Notes: a model not told the origin generated them from the letters alone. A stretch of 64,000 nucleotides of DNA from Symbiodinium natans (GCA_905221605.1 CAJNDS010000075.1:89501-153500); one strand, 5' to 3'. Positions 32,380 to 45,369 are shown, numbered from the stretch's first letter. Translations and numbers: made by a program.

Positions 32380-33350
32380 CACACCACACACACACACCAC
32401 ACACACACACCACACACACACTCTTAGCACACACACACACTGATGCACACACACACACACACACACACTGATGCACACACACACACACTGATGCACACAC
32501 ACACACACACACACACACTGATGCACGCACACACACACAAATGCACACACACACACACTGATGCACGCACACACACACACACACTAATGCACACACACAC
32601 TGATGCACACACACACACACACACTGATGCACACACACACACTGGTGCACACACACACACACACTGATGCACACACACACACACACACACACACACTGAT
32701 GCACACACACACACACACACACGGATCCATCAGTTTTAGAGTTTCAGAATATGTGCAGCGAGTATGCTTTAGAAGAGGCCTCCTTGCGCTCAAAAACCTT
32801 GCATCTGTTTATTGGAAGGGAGCCCTCGGATTCAAGAATAAACGCGGTTCACGGAAGTTCAAGATCTGAGCTGCTGTCTTGCGAATTGTTCGATACCTTG
32901 CAATTCAACGCAAGTGTCTTGCTTTGGGCACATTCTGAGAGGGTTCCGGAATAAGGTGTAGGTTTTTCAGGGGTGTCTTCTTGTGACACTGTTCTCTTGA
33001 GGAGGAGCAGGGGCCCGAAGCGACAGCGTTGGCCTCAGTCGCTAGCCACGAGCTTGTGTCTGCACGGTTGGCCCTCAACCCTTCAGACCCGAAACCCTAA
33101 ACTCTTTCGTGCATATTTTCTGTGGGGTAGGGCCAGATTCTGCGCTTTTTCTGTCTTCATTTTTGGACTGGCAGGCGACTCGTCTCCGCCTCACGCAGCA
33201 AGCGGCTTACCGCCTCGAAGTACCACTGAACACAGCAGTGGATGTTCTGCAGACAGCTGAAGACGGAATGAAGAGGGTCCGACTGCTGCTACGCGATGCT
33301 GACGAGAAGGAGGCATGGGTGCTCCCTGAAGACCTTCAGGCGGGACAGTG
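29992..33350 (+). CDS. Unidentified gene, exon-like islands
   Basis: Protein-like islands on the + strand: 29992-30110 ([20 protein letters not shown]), 30605-30690 ([17 protein letters not shown]), 31121-31188 ([20 protein letters not shown]), 31803-31860 ([15 protein letters not shown]) and 33165-33350, the longest ([32 protein letters not shown]). They are mostly amphipathic helices and no family is recognised. The CA-rich array and the assembly gap lie between the fourth and fifth islands, so they may not be one gene. Confidence 0.4.
30293..30575. repeat. Two opposite telomere-type tracts
   Basis: TTTAGGG-type units at about 30,295-30,320 and about 13 CCCTAAA units at 30,478-30,575, in opposite orientation. 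They flank protein-like islands, as in the lepA introns. Confidence 0.9.
30697..30840. mobile_element. 144-bp MITE-like element with perfect 20-bp terminal inverted repeats
   Basis: It begins TACTTGGAGGTTCATGGTAC and ends with the exact reverse complement. Internal sequence is A+T-rich and itself partly palindromic (ACTATAACTGTACTT against AAGTGCAGTTATAAT). No open frame; this is a non-autonomous, folding element. A clear target-site duplication was not seen at the immediate borders. Confidence 0.85.
32035..32722. repeat. CA-rich microsatellite array with 100-N assembly gap
   Basis: CACACGCG-type repeats (32,035-32,215), an assembly gap of exactly 100 N (32216-32315), pure (CA)n, and then a minisatellite of TGATG(CA)n units to 32,722. 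The gap size is a scaffold convention, so the true length is unknown. Confidence 0.95.
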
Positions 33351-33599
33351 GAAGGGCGGTCTGGGACGGGTGGGAGGGGGGGGGACGTCCTTAAGTGCGT
33401 CCTTCATGTTTGCAGCTCCCTCCCGTTGAGAGTCAGCTGATGCTTCTTTTCAGCTTCCAGAACTGGTTGAGGATTCTGTCGTGCGCTGCAAGGGTGTCAC
33501 AAACCAACCAAGCTTTAGACCATGAGCCTTAAGCCCTGAATTGAGTTGCTGTCACAGTAAAGCCGGTGGCAAAGCGGTGTAGAGCTTAAAGCGGCTTGA

Positions 33600-36500
33600 G
33601 TTTCGAGGTCTCAGCGTGGCCTTCGCCTTCGCCGGCGCCTTCGCCGGCGCCCTCGCCGGCGCCCTTGCCTGCGCCCTCGCCTGCGCCTTGCCTGCACTGC
33701 TCTGAGGCGCAGAAGACTGCATTGAGGGCAGGAACATGTACTGTCGGTAGTTTGGGTTGCAGAACTAGAGGGGCTCTTGTAGCCTTGCAGCGATTCTAAC
33801 TTGATTGCACTAGGTACAGTTTTTCAAGGGGGCGCCAACCGGAGAGCGTCAAGTGTAATGGAACAACACAGGGTATATTGAAACATGCAGAAGTATCAGG
33901 GATAGTGGATTCAAAGGGAACGGTTTTCTAGAGGGGAAGTCTAGGCTGGAGTCCCTAAACTCCGTACCCCCAAACCTCCGATCCTTTTACTTCCACACCC
34001 GAAACCCCGAAAACTTGACCCCCGCCCCCAAACCTGGACCCGCCCAAACAAATCCTAAACTTTTTAAACCACTAAGTCCCCCCAACCCGCTAGACTCTGA
34101 ACCCCCCAAGCTGTTAAAGCCCCGAAGCCCTACATAAATCCTTCCAACCTTAAACCGTTAAGCCCTTAAGCCTTAACCTATAAACCTGACTTATCAACCA
34201 AAACCCGAAGCCGTAATCCATGTATTGTTTACCGTGGCCCCATGTGTGGCTTCATTTCCGAAAGACTTGGTGAAAAATGATTGCACATGAATAGTGCAGA
34301 GCAGCAAGCAATATTTGAGGAATACTCTGTTTTTCGCCGGAAAATCATGAAGGTGTCCACATTTTAAGGATTGCGTGGGCATGGGAGAAAACAGTTTCAC
34401 GAGCCCAGTCTGAAAGCCTGGTTTAAACAGGGTTAGGCATGAATAAGACTATCTTGAATGGTGACAGGTAATCCTAGAGGTAGGCAGATCAGAACGAAAC
34501 CTCGCCATTCGCGAGTTGACTCCTGGTTTGGGGCATCTCAAAGCCCACGTCCGGTCTGGTCTCCTGGATTTTTGGGTTGCCCAAAAGCTGAGCAGAGAGT
34601 AAGTGGGCAAAGCCAAGAGTTGAGTCTAGAGTCCAGGCTGGACTCCTGCTGATCCCAAAATCCCGGAGTCCAGTTTGGACCCCTCGCTTTGCATGCCCCA
34701 AAGAAGACCGGGTTCCATAAACCCTAATTCAAAAGCGTTGAGAACATGACATACCCCAAAGCCAGCATTAACAGACCACAAAGGCAGCATGTTTGTTTTT
34801 TTTCCTTTTGCTGCGCGGTCTCGAGATGCAATAAGACAACATTAGAAAGCCACTGACAACTCGCCACCGACCAAACTGAAGACTGCTTTCCCCGAAAGCA
34901 CGCAACACAGCGCCATCAGCTCCCCCATAAACACCCGCAGCCCTGACTTGATGCTCTGGGCTGGGCAGGCCCCTCGGAGGCCCTACACTACACCGTGATT
35001 TGTTGTCGTTATTACATAATCTTTTTGTGGCTTGGAGTGCGGTGGCTAGAGGTATTCTCCAGGGGTATGTTTTAAATAAAAGCTCTTGACTAAACCTTGA
35101 GACCTTAGCCCTAAGTCTCAACGTTGAACAACTCGCATAGCACCCTCCCTGGATGATTCTTTGATTATACTGGACAGTTCAATTGACAATATAGTGAATA
35201 AAACCCAACAAAATCCTCGACAATTCAATTTTAGCACCCCTTAGTTTTAATTGGCTCCACACAAGCAGCTGCTACACCAGGACGTCACTGTGCCAGCGTC
35301 TCGACGCACCGAGGCTGTCAGCACTTTTCACATAACTCTTCGCACTCCCGTAGCCCGCACAGTTTCTCTGATAGGTGCTGTCAGCCGTCTCAGCATCGGT
35401 CACAACATCCTGCTTGTAAGTCACCAGGGTTCTCGAGTTGAGGGGCTTAGGTTTAGCCTGAACCTGCCTGGTCGTTGGCTCATGCTCGGTTGCTCGCTGG
35501 GTCTAGCTTTCCTTACATTGAAGACTGGGGAGAGGCCTCGGGGTCTCGAATCATTCTTCCTCATGCGCTCAAGAGTGCTAGCTGCGCAGCTTCATCTTTG
35601 GCATCCATGCGTATGTCTCATCTGGTATATGTGCGATTCTTTACAGCTGGTAGACGGCCAGTAGACTGCCGCACCTAGAAGTCTGGCAAGTGAGAGCTTC
35701 GAGACAGATTGTTGAAATCATTCCGCTTTGCATCGCATTGGGAGTAGGCATCCTGTCAGTAAAGCGGCTTGAGTTTCGAGGTCTCAATGTGGCCTTCGCC
35801 TTCGCTGGCGCCCTCGCCTACGCCTACGCCTACGCCTGCGCCTTGCCTGCACGGCTCTGAGGCGTAGAAGAATGCATTGAGGGCAGGAACATGTACTGTC
35901 GGTAGTTTGGGAGGTTGCGGAACTGGAGGGGCTCTTGTAGCGATTTTTAATTAGATAAGGTAATGTAGGTTGAAAGGGGGCGCCAGTCGGAGGGCCTCAA
36001 GGGTGTAAAGGAACAACATAGGGTATACTGAAATATGCAGAAGTATCAGCCCCTAAGCTCCGGTCCTTTTGCTTCTACACCCTGAACCCCGAACCCTTAA
36101 CCCCCAACCCCAGACCTGGAAACCTAAGCCTTCAAACCACAAACCCCCCCAACCCACTAGACTCTGAACCCCCCAAGCTTTTCAAGCCCCTAATCCTACG
36201 TAAATCCTTCCAACCTTAAACCCTTAAGCCCTTAACCTGTAGACCTGACCCCTTATCCAAACCCCGAAGCCGTGTTTTTTGCCGTGGCCGACCGTGGCCC
36301 CATGCATGGCTTTATTTCCAGAAAGAGTTGGATGAAAAATGATTGCACATGAATAGTGCAGATTAACAAGCAATCTTTGCGGAATACTCTGGTTCTCGCG
36401 GGAAAATCACGAAGGCGTCCAGGTTATAAAGATGGCGTGGGCATGGGAGGCAACAGTTTCACGAGCCCAGTCTGAAAGCCTGGTTGCTACCGCAGGGTAG

Positions 36501-39500
36501 GCATGAATGAGAATATCTTGAATGGTGACTGCTAATCCTCGAGGTAGCCAGATCAGAATCGCGATTCACGAGTTGACTCCTGGGTTGGGGCATGTCAAAG
36601 CCCACGTCCGGTCTGGTCTCTCGGATTTGAGGAGAGTGGACAGAGTCCAGTCTGAACTGCTGGCTTTGCAGACGTCCCAAATCCCAGAGTCCAGGCTGGA
36701 CTCCTGCTTTTGGACATCCCAAAATCCCGGAGTCCAGTTTGGACTCCTCGCTTTGCATGCCCCAAAGAGGACCGGGTTCCATAAACCCTAGATCAAAAGC
36801 GTTGAGAACATAACATACCCCAGAGCCAGCATTGAAAAACACACAAAGGCAGCATATTTGGTTTTTCCTTTTGCTGCGCGGTCCCGAGATGCACTAAGAC
36901 AACATTAGAAAGCCACTGACAACTCGCCACCGACCAAGCTGAAGACCGCTTTCCCCGAAAGCACGCAACACAGCGCCATCAGCTCCCCCACAAACACCTT
37001 GAAACGCCCGGCAGCCCTGACTTGATGCTCTGGGCTGGACAGGCCTCTCGGAGGCCCTATCAGCCCAGAGGCCCTATCAGCCCAGAGGCCCTATCAGCCC
37101 AGAGGCCCTATCAGCCCAGAGGCCCACAACGGGGTCTTGAACATACCCTGAATTTCTGCGTCAGAACACAATAAAATTATGTTAAATGTAGAGCATGGGG
37201 CTGCCAACCCCTTGCAACGCAGGCCCATATTGCGTCTCAAAGGCGTCTCGCCTTCAATGAAGCCTGAAGGAACCAGCACTGCTGTGCGCGTGGCGAAACC
37301 CTGGAACCACAAACCCGATTTTGATTGTCCACGTTCCAAGTTTTGGAAGAAGCGATCACCAGACTGCCAGCAAGTAGAGAAGCATCACGCACATGCCCAC
37401 GCCGTGAGATTTGTTTGTCAAAATTGCAAAATCTTTCTATGGCTTGGGGTGCGGTGGCTAGAGGTGTGTTCCAGGGGTCTGTTCTAAATTAAAGATATAA
37501 ATTTAACCTCAAGACCTTGGCCCTAAGTCTCAAGGTTGAGCAACCACTCTCCCTGGATGATTCTTGATTATACTGGATAGTTCAAGTGACAGTACAGCCC
37601 AACACAGTCCTTGATAATTCAAATTTCGCACCCTGCTAGTTTTAGTGCAAGCCCTGTTGAGAAGTCTCCACACATGCGGTTGCTTCATCTGCAGGAGGGC
37701 AGTGTGCCAGCGTCTGGACGCATCGAGGCGGTTGCCTGGCAGAGGGATGCAAGAGTCTGTGGGACATGTAAAATTGTAAAAGCTGTTTGTCGTCTACTTG
37801 GAGACATCCAGCATTTTTCACATCACTCTTCGCTCTCCCGTAGCCCGCACAGTTTCTCTGATAGGTGCTGTCAGCCGTCCACAACATCCTGCTTGTAAGT
37901 CACCAGGGTTCTCGAGTTGAGGAGCTTAGGTTTTGGGGTACTTCGGGTCGCCCTCACCCCGAAGCTAGCGTACAGCCTGAACCTGCCTGGTCGTTGGCTC
38001 ATGCTCGGTTGCTCGCTGGGTCTAGCTTTCCTTACATTGAAGACTGGGGAGAGGCCTCGGGGTCTCGAATCATTCTTCCTCATGCGCTCAAGAGTGCTAG
38101 CTGCGCAGCTGCATCTTTGGCATCCATGCGTATGTCTCATCTGGTATATGTGCGATTCTTTACAGCTGGTAGACGGCCAGTAGACTGCCGCCCCTAGAAG
38201 TCTGGCAAGTGAGAGCTTCGAGACAGATTGTTAAAATCATTCCGCTTTGCATCGCATTGGGAGTAGGCGTCCTGTCATAAAGCGGCTTGGGTTTCGAGGT
38301 CTCAATGTGGCCTTCGCCTTCGCTGGGGCCCTCGCCTACGCCTACGCCTACGCCTGCGCCTTGCCTGCACGGCTCTGAGGCGTAGAAGAATGCATTGAGG
38401 GCAGGAACATGTACTGTCGGTAGTTTGGTAGGTTGCAGAACTGGAGGGGCTCTTGTAGCCTTGCAGCGATTTTCTAACTTAATTAGATAAGGTACTGTAG
38501 TTTGAGAGGGGGCGCTTGTCGGAGGGCATCAGGTGGTGTAAAGGAACAACATAGGGTATATTGAAATATGCAGAAGTATCAGGGATAGTGGATTGAGAAG
38601 GAACAGTTTTCTAGAGGGGAAGGCTGGTCTGGACCCCTAAACCCCGCACCCCTACACCTCCGGTCCTTCTACTTCCACACCCTGAACCCGAAATCCTTAA
38701 CTAGAGAAGCATCACGCACATGCCTTGAGTTTTTTTTGTCTAGGGCACACCGTGATTTTTTGGCATTATTACAAACTTGTTTTTGTGGCTTGGAGTGCGG
38801 TGGCTAGAGGTATGCTCCAGGGTAGGTATGTTCTAAAGAAAAGCTATTGACTAAACCTTGAGAACAGTCTCAACGCTCGCATACCACCCTCCCTGGATGA
38901 TTCTTTGAGTATACTGGACAGTTCAATTGAAAATAGAGTCAATAAAACCCAACAAAATCCTCGATAATTCAAATTTCGCACCCCCTTAATTTTAGTTGGC
39001 CTTAATTTTAGTTGGCTTAAGGCGCCAGCCCTGTTCTGCAAACCTTATCAGTGAGAAGTCTCCACACAAGCAGCTGCTACACCAGGACGTCACTGTGCCA
39101 GCGTCTGGACGCACCGAGGCTGTCAGCACTTTTCACATCACTCTTCGCTCTCCCGTAGCCCGCACAGTTTCTCTGATAGGTGCTGTCAGCCGTCCACAAC
39201 ATCCTGCTTGTAAGTCACCAGGGTTCTCGAGTTGAGGGGCTTAGGCTTTCGGGTACTTCGGGTCGCCCTCACCCCGAAGCTAGCGTACAGCCTGAACCTG
39301 CCTGGTCGTTGGCTCATGCTGGGTTGCTCGCTGGGTCTAGCTTTCCTTACATTGAAGACTGGGGAGAGGCCTCGGGGTCTCGAATCATTCTTCCTCATGC
39401 GCTCAAGAGTGCTAGCTGCGCAGCTGCATCTTTGGCATCCATGCGTATGTCTCATCTGGTATATGTGCGATTCTTTACAGCTGGTAGACGGCCAGTAGAC

Positions 39501-41270
39501 TGCCGCCCCTAGAAGTCTGGCAAGTGAGAGCTTCGAGACAGATTGTTAAAATCATTCCGCTTTGCATCGCATTGGGAGTAGGCGTCCTGTCAGAAAAGCG
39601 GCTTGGGTTTCGAGGTCTCAATGTGGCCTTCGCCTTCGCTGGGGCCCTCGCCTACGCCTACGCCTTCGCCTGCGCCTTGCCTGCACGGCTCTGAGTCGTA
39701 GAAGAATGCATTGGTAGGTTGCAGAAGTGGAGGGGCTCTTGTAGCCTTGCAGCGATTTTCTAACTTAATTAGATAAGGTACTGTAGTTTGAAAGGGGGGG
39801 CTCGGAGGGCATCAAGTGGTGTAAGGGAACAACATAGGGTATACTGAAATATGCAGCCCCCTTTATGGTCAGGCGTGTTTTTTCGATGGCCTTGCATGGT
39901 CAACGTCCCAAAATCCCAGAGTCAAGACTGCGTAAACCTTATCGATGAGAAGTCTCCACGCACGCCGTTGCTTACACCGGCAGGAGGGCAGTGTGCCAGC
40001 GTTTGGACGCATCGAGGCGGTTGCCTGGCAGAGGGATGCAAAAGTGTGTCGGACATGTAAAATTGTAAAAGCCGCTTGTCGTCTACTTGGAGACATCCAG
40101 CACTTCTCACATCACTCTTCGCACTCCCTGAGCCCACACAGGTTCTCTGATAAGTGCTTTCAAGTTCGGCCGTCCTCAGCGTTGGTCACAACATCCTGCT
40201 TGTAAGTCACCAGGGTTCTCGAGTCGAGGAGCTTCGGTTTTGGGGTACTTCGGGTCGCCCTCACCCCGAAGCTAGCGTACAGCCTGAACCTGCCTGGTCG
40301 CTCATGCTCGGTTCCTCATGCGCTCAAGAGTGCTAGCTGCGCAGCTGCATCTTTGGCATCCATGCGTATGTCTCATCTGGTATATGTGCGATTCTTTACA
40401 GCTGGTAGACGGCCAGTAGACTGCCGCCCCTAGAAGTCTGGCAAGTGAGAGCTTCGAGACAGATTGTTAAAATCATTCCGCTTTGCATCGCATTGGGAGG
40501 AGGCATCCTGCCATTAAAGCGGCTTGAGTTTCGAGGTCTCAACGTGCCCTTGGCCTTCGCCGGCGCCCTCGCCTGCGCCTGCGCCTACGCCTGCGCCTTG
40601 CCTGCACGGCTCTGAGTCGTAGAAGAATGCATTGAGGGCAGGAACATGTACTGTCGGTAGTTTGGGAGGTTGCAGAACTGGAGGGCTCTTGTAGCCTTGC
40701 AGCGATTTTCTAACTTAATTAGATAAGGTACTGTAGTTTGAAAGGGGGGGCTTGTCGGAGGGCATCAAGTGGTGTAAGGGAACAACATAGGGTATACTGA
40801 AATTTGCAGCCCCCTTTATGGTCAGGCAAGCGTATCTTTTCGATGGCCTTGCATGGTCAACGTCCCAAAATCCCAGAGTCAAGACTGCGTAAACCTTATC
40901 AATGAGAAGTCTCCACACACGCCGTTGCTACACCGGCAGGAGGGCAGTGTGCCAGCGTCTGGACGCATCGAGGCGGTTGCCTGGCAGAGGGATGCAAGAG
41001 TGTGTCGGACATGTAAAATCGTAAAAGCCGCTTGCCACCTACTTGAGGGGAGACATCCAGCACTTCTCACAGCACTCTTCAGTCGTTCTCAGCATTGGGC
41101 GCAGCACCCTGCTTGTGAGTCACCAGGGTTCTCGAGTTGAGGAGCTTAGATTTCAGGTACTTCGGGCATGCATCACAACTTTGTCAGAGCAATCTACTAT
41201 CCTCCGTCTGCTTTTCCGGAGTTGGATCATTTTGGATCTGTGTCGAAGCATGTCAAAGATGAAGCTGCGT
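33600..41270. repeat. Large complex tandem array with variable-length units
   Basis: The phrase GAGGTCTCAAYGTGGCCTTC recurs at about 33,605, 35,778, 38,296, 39,612 and 40,533, giving periods of about 2.2, 2.5, 1.3 and 0.9 kb. Units share modules: a (GCCTAC/GCCGGC)n block, a segment near CTGGTATATGTGCGATTCTT, one near AACAACATAGGGTATAYTGAAA, and one near AAGTCTCCACACA. An additional ~2.06-kb repeat links 34.2-35.0 kb with 36.3-37.0 kb. Identical open frames in several copies (35251-35664, 37917-38183, 39232-39498) reflect the repeat; frames differ between neighbours through indels, so no protein is proposed. Confidence 0.9.
37051..37126. repeat. 17-bp tandem repeat, about 4.5 copies
   Basis: Exact copies of GAGGCCCTATCAGCCCA in tandem, located inside one unit of the larger array and absent from the matching place in the earlier unit. 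Confidence 0.95.
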
Positions 41271-41454
41271 AGCTAGCACTCTTACGCGCATGAGGAGGCC
41301 TGACTCGAGATACCCCCAAGTGGTGAGATGAGGTCTTCGTCGTGCCGATCCTTCTCCTGCCCCAGGCCATTCAAAATCACTCAAGTGTCCGTGAGTCGTG
41401 CCCGAAGCTGTTTCTCGACCTTTGAGAACTAACAAGCCCTGGCCTAGTTGGGTT

Positions 41455-43900
41455 CAGGGCGTCCAGGGTTTCGTGCGCTTTTCAGTTCAGGAGATCTGTA
41501 GGTCTCGACTTTGGTGCCATGAATCAAAGGTGGTTCCCTCATTCGGTTTGGCCGGCAATGCTCAGGCGCCGCAGTGCGCCGGCACGTTCGGCAATCCGTG
41601 CAGTCCTCAGCAGTAAAACCCATGGATGCCATGGATGATCCCCAAGCTCTGTCGGGAGCTTGTGCAACGTGAGGTCATTGTCGTCGTCGGTTGCATCTCG
41701 GCAGACAGTTTCCAAACACTGCAATTGACGCTGTCTTGACGTCAAGACTGACAATTTGGGATTCGGACAACCTGTGCAGCCAGATCCATCAACTTGAGAC
41801 GTGGGGCTTCCAGAAGCCTGCAGAGCGTAGTGTCATTGTGTTGTTTGGCTTCACATGTCTTGACGGTTACATGTTGGGAGATGTTGGGAGGGCTTCAATC
41901 CAGCCGTGAGTTTTCGGAAGCATGGTGCGGCGACATACTACATCGCTCCCAGTTGCTTCGTGATCAGTTTCAGAGGCTGCGGTGGTGTTTCTGTGCTTTT
42001 CAGCGACACCTGGTTTGAAGCAGTCGCAGGAGATCCGTAGTCTCGGCTTTGGTGCCATGAATCAAAGGTAGTTCCCTCATTCGGTTTGGCGGGTGATGCT
42101 CAGGTGCCGAACTGCGTCGGCGCCTTCGCCCATCCGTGCAGTCCTCAACAGAAAGCCCGTAAATGCCATAGATGATCCCCAAGCTCTGAAGCTGCAGCTT
42201 GATTGTGTCGGGAATTTGTGCAACGTGAGGCCAACGTCGGCCTCATACGCACCTGGGCAATGATTTGTCTTCAGTTTTGGCGGTATTTGGTACTGCAGTT
42301 ACCCTTTCTTGGCGTGAAGACTGGCAATTTGGGATTCGAACAACCTGCGAAGCCTTCAGAGCGTTGTGTCATGAGACTAGCTTGCATTAACGCTTCTTGA
42401 GGGTTACTTGTTGGGAGATGTTGGGAGGGCTTCATTCCAGCCGGGAGTTTTCGGAACCATCTGTCCATGCAGCGGACTAAGTCGCTCCCAATTGCCTAGA
42501 GAGTCCAGAGGCTACGGTGGTGTTTCTGCGCTTTTCAGAGATATCTGGTTTGAGGCAGTCGCAGGAGATCTGTAGGTCTCGACTTTGGTGCCATGAATCA
42601 AAGGTGGTCTCCTCAGTGTGTTTGGCGGGCAATGCTCAGGCGCCGCAGTGCGCCGGCACGTTCGGCAATCCGTGCAGTCCTCAGCAGAAAAGCCCATGGA
42701 TGCCATGGATGATCCCCAAGCTCTGTCGGGAACTTGTGCAATGTGAGGTCACTGTCGGCGTCGGTTGCAACTCGGCAATTGACCTGTCTTAAGGTTTGGA
42801 GGCAAGCAGTTTACTGCAATTAACGCTGTCTTGACGTCAAGACTGGCAATTTGGGATTCGGACAACCTGTGCAGCCAGATCCATCAACTTGAGACGTGGG
42901 GCTTCCAGAAGCCTGCAGAGCGTAGTGTCATTGTGTTGTTTGGCTTGACATGTCTTGACGGTTACATGTTGGGAGATGTTGGGAGGGCTTCAATCCAGCC
43001 GTGAGTTTTCGGAAGCATGGTGCGGCGACATACTACATCGCTCCCAGTTGCTTCGTGATCAGTTTCAGAGGCTGCGGTGGTGTTTCTGTGCTTTTCAGCG
43101 ACACCTGGTTTGAAGCAGTCGCAGGAGATCCGTAGTCTCGGCTTTGGTGCCATGAATCAAAGGTAGTTCCCTCATTCGGTTTGGCGGGTGATGCTCAGGT
43201 GCCGAACTGCGTCGGCGCCTTCGCCCATCCGTGCAGTCCTCAACAGAAAGCCCGTAAATGCCATAGATGATCCCCAAGCTCTGAAGCTGCAGCTTGATTG
43301 TGTCGGGAATTTGTGCAACGTGAGGCCAACGTCGGCCTCATACGCACCTGGGCAATGATTTGTCTTCAGTTTTGGCGGTATTTGGTACTGCAGTTACCCT
43401 TTCTTGGCGTGAAGACTGGCAATTTGGGATTCGAACAACCTGCGAAGCCTTCAGAGCGTTGTGTCATGAGACTAGCTTGCATTAACGCTTCTTGAGGGTT
43501 ACTTGTTGGGAGATGTTGGGAGGGCTTCATTCCAGCCGGGAGTTTTCGGATCCGTCCATGAAGCGGACTAAGTCGTTCCCAATTGCCTAGAGAGCCCAGA
43601 GGCTACGGTGGTGTTTCTGCGCTTTTCAGAGACGTCTGGTTTGAAGCAGTCGCAGGAGATCTGTAGGTCTCGACTTTGGTGCCATGAATCAAAGGTAGTT
43701 TCCTCATTCGGTTTGGTGAGCAATGCTCAGGCGCCGCCGCACTTCGCCGGTGCCTTCGTGACCACTCCGTGCAGTCCTCAGCCTTGTGCAGGCAGAGTGG
43801 TTTTACCAGCTCAGTTGGGCAGAAAACCTTTAGATGCCATCGATGGTCCCCAAGCTCTGAAGTTGTGACCCGATTCTACAGCTGAGTTTACGTACTTGCG
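41455..43900. repeat. ~540-bp tandem satellite with 1,095-bp higher-order unit
   Basis: The anchor GAGATCTGTAGGTCTCGACTT or its variant GAGATCCGTAGTCTCGGCTT occurs at about 41,491, 42,030, 42,565, 43,125 and 43,656, with spacings of 539, 535, 560 and 531 bp. Variants alternate A-B-A-B-A, and the B copies, 1,095 bp apart, are nearly identical over several hundred bases. No open frame is shared by all monomers. Confidence 0.92.
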
Positions 43901-43979
43901 GAGAGTTTTGCAGAACGTGCAGTTGAACGCATTCACGCAACTAGTCGTTGACAGTGCTTCAGCGGTCCGAGGCCTTCGT

Positions 43980-44005
43980 CATCCGGCGGTTCCCCGCCGG
44001 ATGAT
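43980..44005. repeat. Perfect 11-bp hairpin at array end
   Basis: TCATCCGGCGG and its reverse complement CCGCCGGATGA separated by four bases, located where the 540-bp satellite ends and the minisatellite begins. Confidence 0.85.
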
Positions 44006-44104
44006 GAAAAAGAGCTCAGATCAGAGTCAGAGACATGAAAAATCATGAGCAAGGACCGATGGGATTCAACGTGTGAACATTTAGCATGATGTTGTTGCCG
44101 TTGC

Positions 44105-44985
44105 CGCTGCTTGTGGTTGTTGTGGTTGTTGTGGTTGTTGTGGTTGTTGTGGTTGTTGTGGTTGTTGTGGTTGTTGTGGTTGTTGTGGTTGTTGTGGTTG
44201 TGGTGGTTGGGGTGGTTGGGGTGGTTGGGCTGGTTGGGGTGGTTGGGGTGGTTGTGGTTGTTGTGGTGTGTTGTGGTGTGTTGTGGTGTGTTGTGGTGTG
44301 TTGTGGGGCGTTGTGGGGCGTTGTGGTGCGTTGTGGGGTGTTGTGGTGCGTTGTGGTGCGTTGTGGTGCGTTGTGGTGCGTTGCGGTGCGTTGTGGTGCG
44401 TTGTGGTGCGTTGTGGTGGGTTGTGGTGTGTTGTGGTGTGTTGTGGTGTGTTGTGGTGTGTTGTGGTGTGTTGTGGTGTGTGGTGGGGTGTTGTGGGGTG
44501 TTGTGGTGCGTTGTGGTGCGTTGTGGTGTGTTGTGGTGCGTTGTGGTGCGTTGTGGTGCGTTGTGGTGCGTTGCGGTGCGTTGTGGTGCGTTGTGGTGTG
44601 TTGTGGTGTGTTGTGGTGTGTTGTGGTGTGTTGTGGTGTGTTGTGGTGTGTGGTGGGGTGTTGTGGGGTGTTGTGGTGCGTTGTGGTGTGTTGTGGTGTG
44701 TTGTGGTGTGTTGTGGTGTGTTGTGGTGTGTTGTGGTGTGTTGTGGTGTGTTGTGGTGTGTTGTGGTGTGTTGCGGTGTGTTGCGATGTGTTGTGGTGTG
44801 TTGTGGTGTGTTGTGGTTGTTGTGGTCGTTGTGGTCGTTGTTTTGGTGGTGGTGGTGGTGGTGGTGGTGGCGGTGGTGGTGGTTGTGGTGGTGGTTGTGG
44901 TGGTGGTCGTGGTGGCGGCCGTGATGGCGGTCGTGGCCGTTGTGGTGGTGGTGGTGGTGGTGGTGGTGGTGGTGGGTGTTGTGGT
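44105..44985. repeat. Decamer minisatellite GTTGTGGTGT and GGT trinucleotide array
   Basis: Nonamer GTTGTGGTT/GGTTGGGGT units (44,110-44,265), then about 55 decamers TGTTGTGGTG with G/C variants (44,265-44,815), then (GGT)n with interruptions to 44,985. Five long open frames run through it because the repeat lacks stop codons; they encode Val/Cys/Leu/Trp runs on + and Thr/His/Asn/Pro runs on -. Not accepted as a gene. Confidence 0.95.
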
Positions 44986-45290
44986 GGTGCTCTCTTGGGT
45001 TTGCAAATGTCCGCGCGCCTGCGAGCACTCTGTGCGTGCGCTTGTGTTTGCTTGTGCGCAGGCTTGCTTGCCCAAGTGCTTGCATCGTTGCACGCGTGCC
45101 TCCTCCCATGCCTGCTCGCGTTGCGTGCGTGGGACGTGCTCAGTCTTGGAGCACGCGCCTTGGAATGCTTCCATCTATGTGAGTGTCGATTGCGCTGTAA
45201 GCGTTGCTTCCTTGTCACAGCTACTGAGGGAGATGCGCCTGAAGCGAGGCCCGTCAGTGTATGCACGTCTCTTCATGCGTCGCGCTTTTC

Positions 45291-45300
45291 TTTTTTTTTT

Positions 45301-45356
<56 letters not shown>

Positions 45357-45367
45357 CTATCTCTCTC
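45291..45367. repeat. (CT)n(CTAT)n microsatellite
   Basis: A poly-T run, a CT run, and then a CTAT tetranucleotide array of about ten units. Confidence 0.95.
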
Positions 45368-45369
45368 TA

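Noticed and set aside
31872-32722. Frames of 98-238 codons rich in Cys-Val or His-Thr
   Set aside because: Translated CA/GT microsatellite crossing an assembly gap.
35251-39512. Recurrent frames ending ...VRFFTAGRRPVDCR and ...SLQLVDGQ in several copies
   Set aside because: Conservation comes from the tandem repeat itself; two overlapping frames are equally conserved and indels break them between units.
33600-43900. CRISPR array or rRNA/5S tandem genes
   Set aside because: Units are 0.5-2.5 kb with diverged modules, no short regular repeat-spacer pattern, and no recognisable rRNA or tRNA motif.
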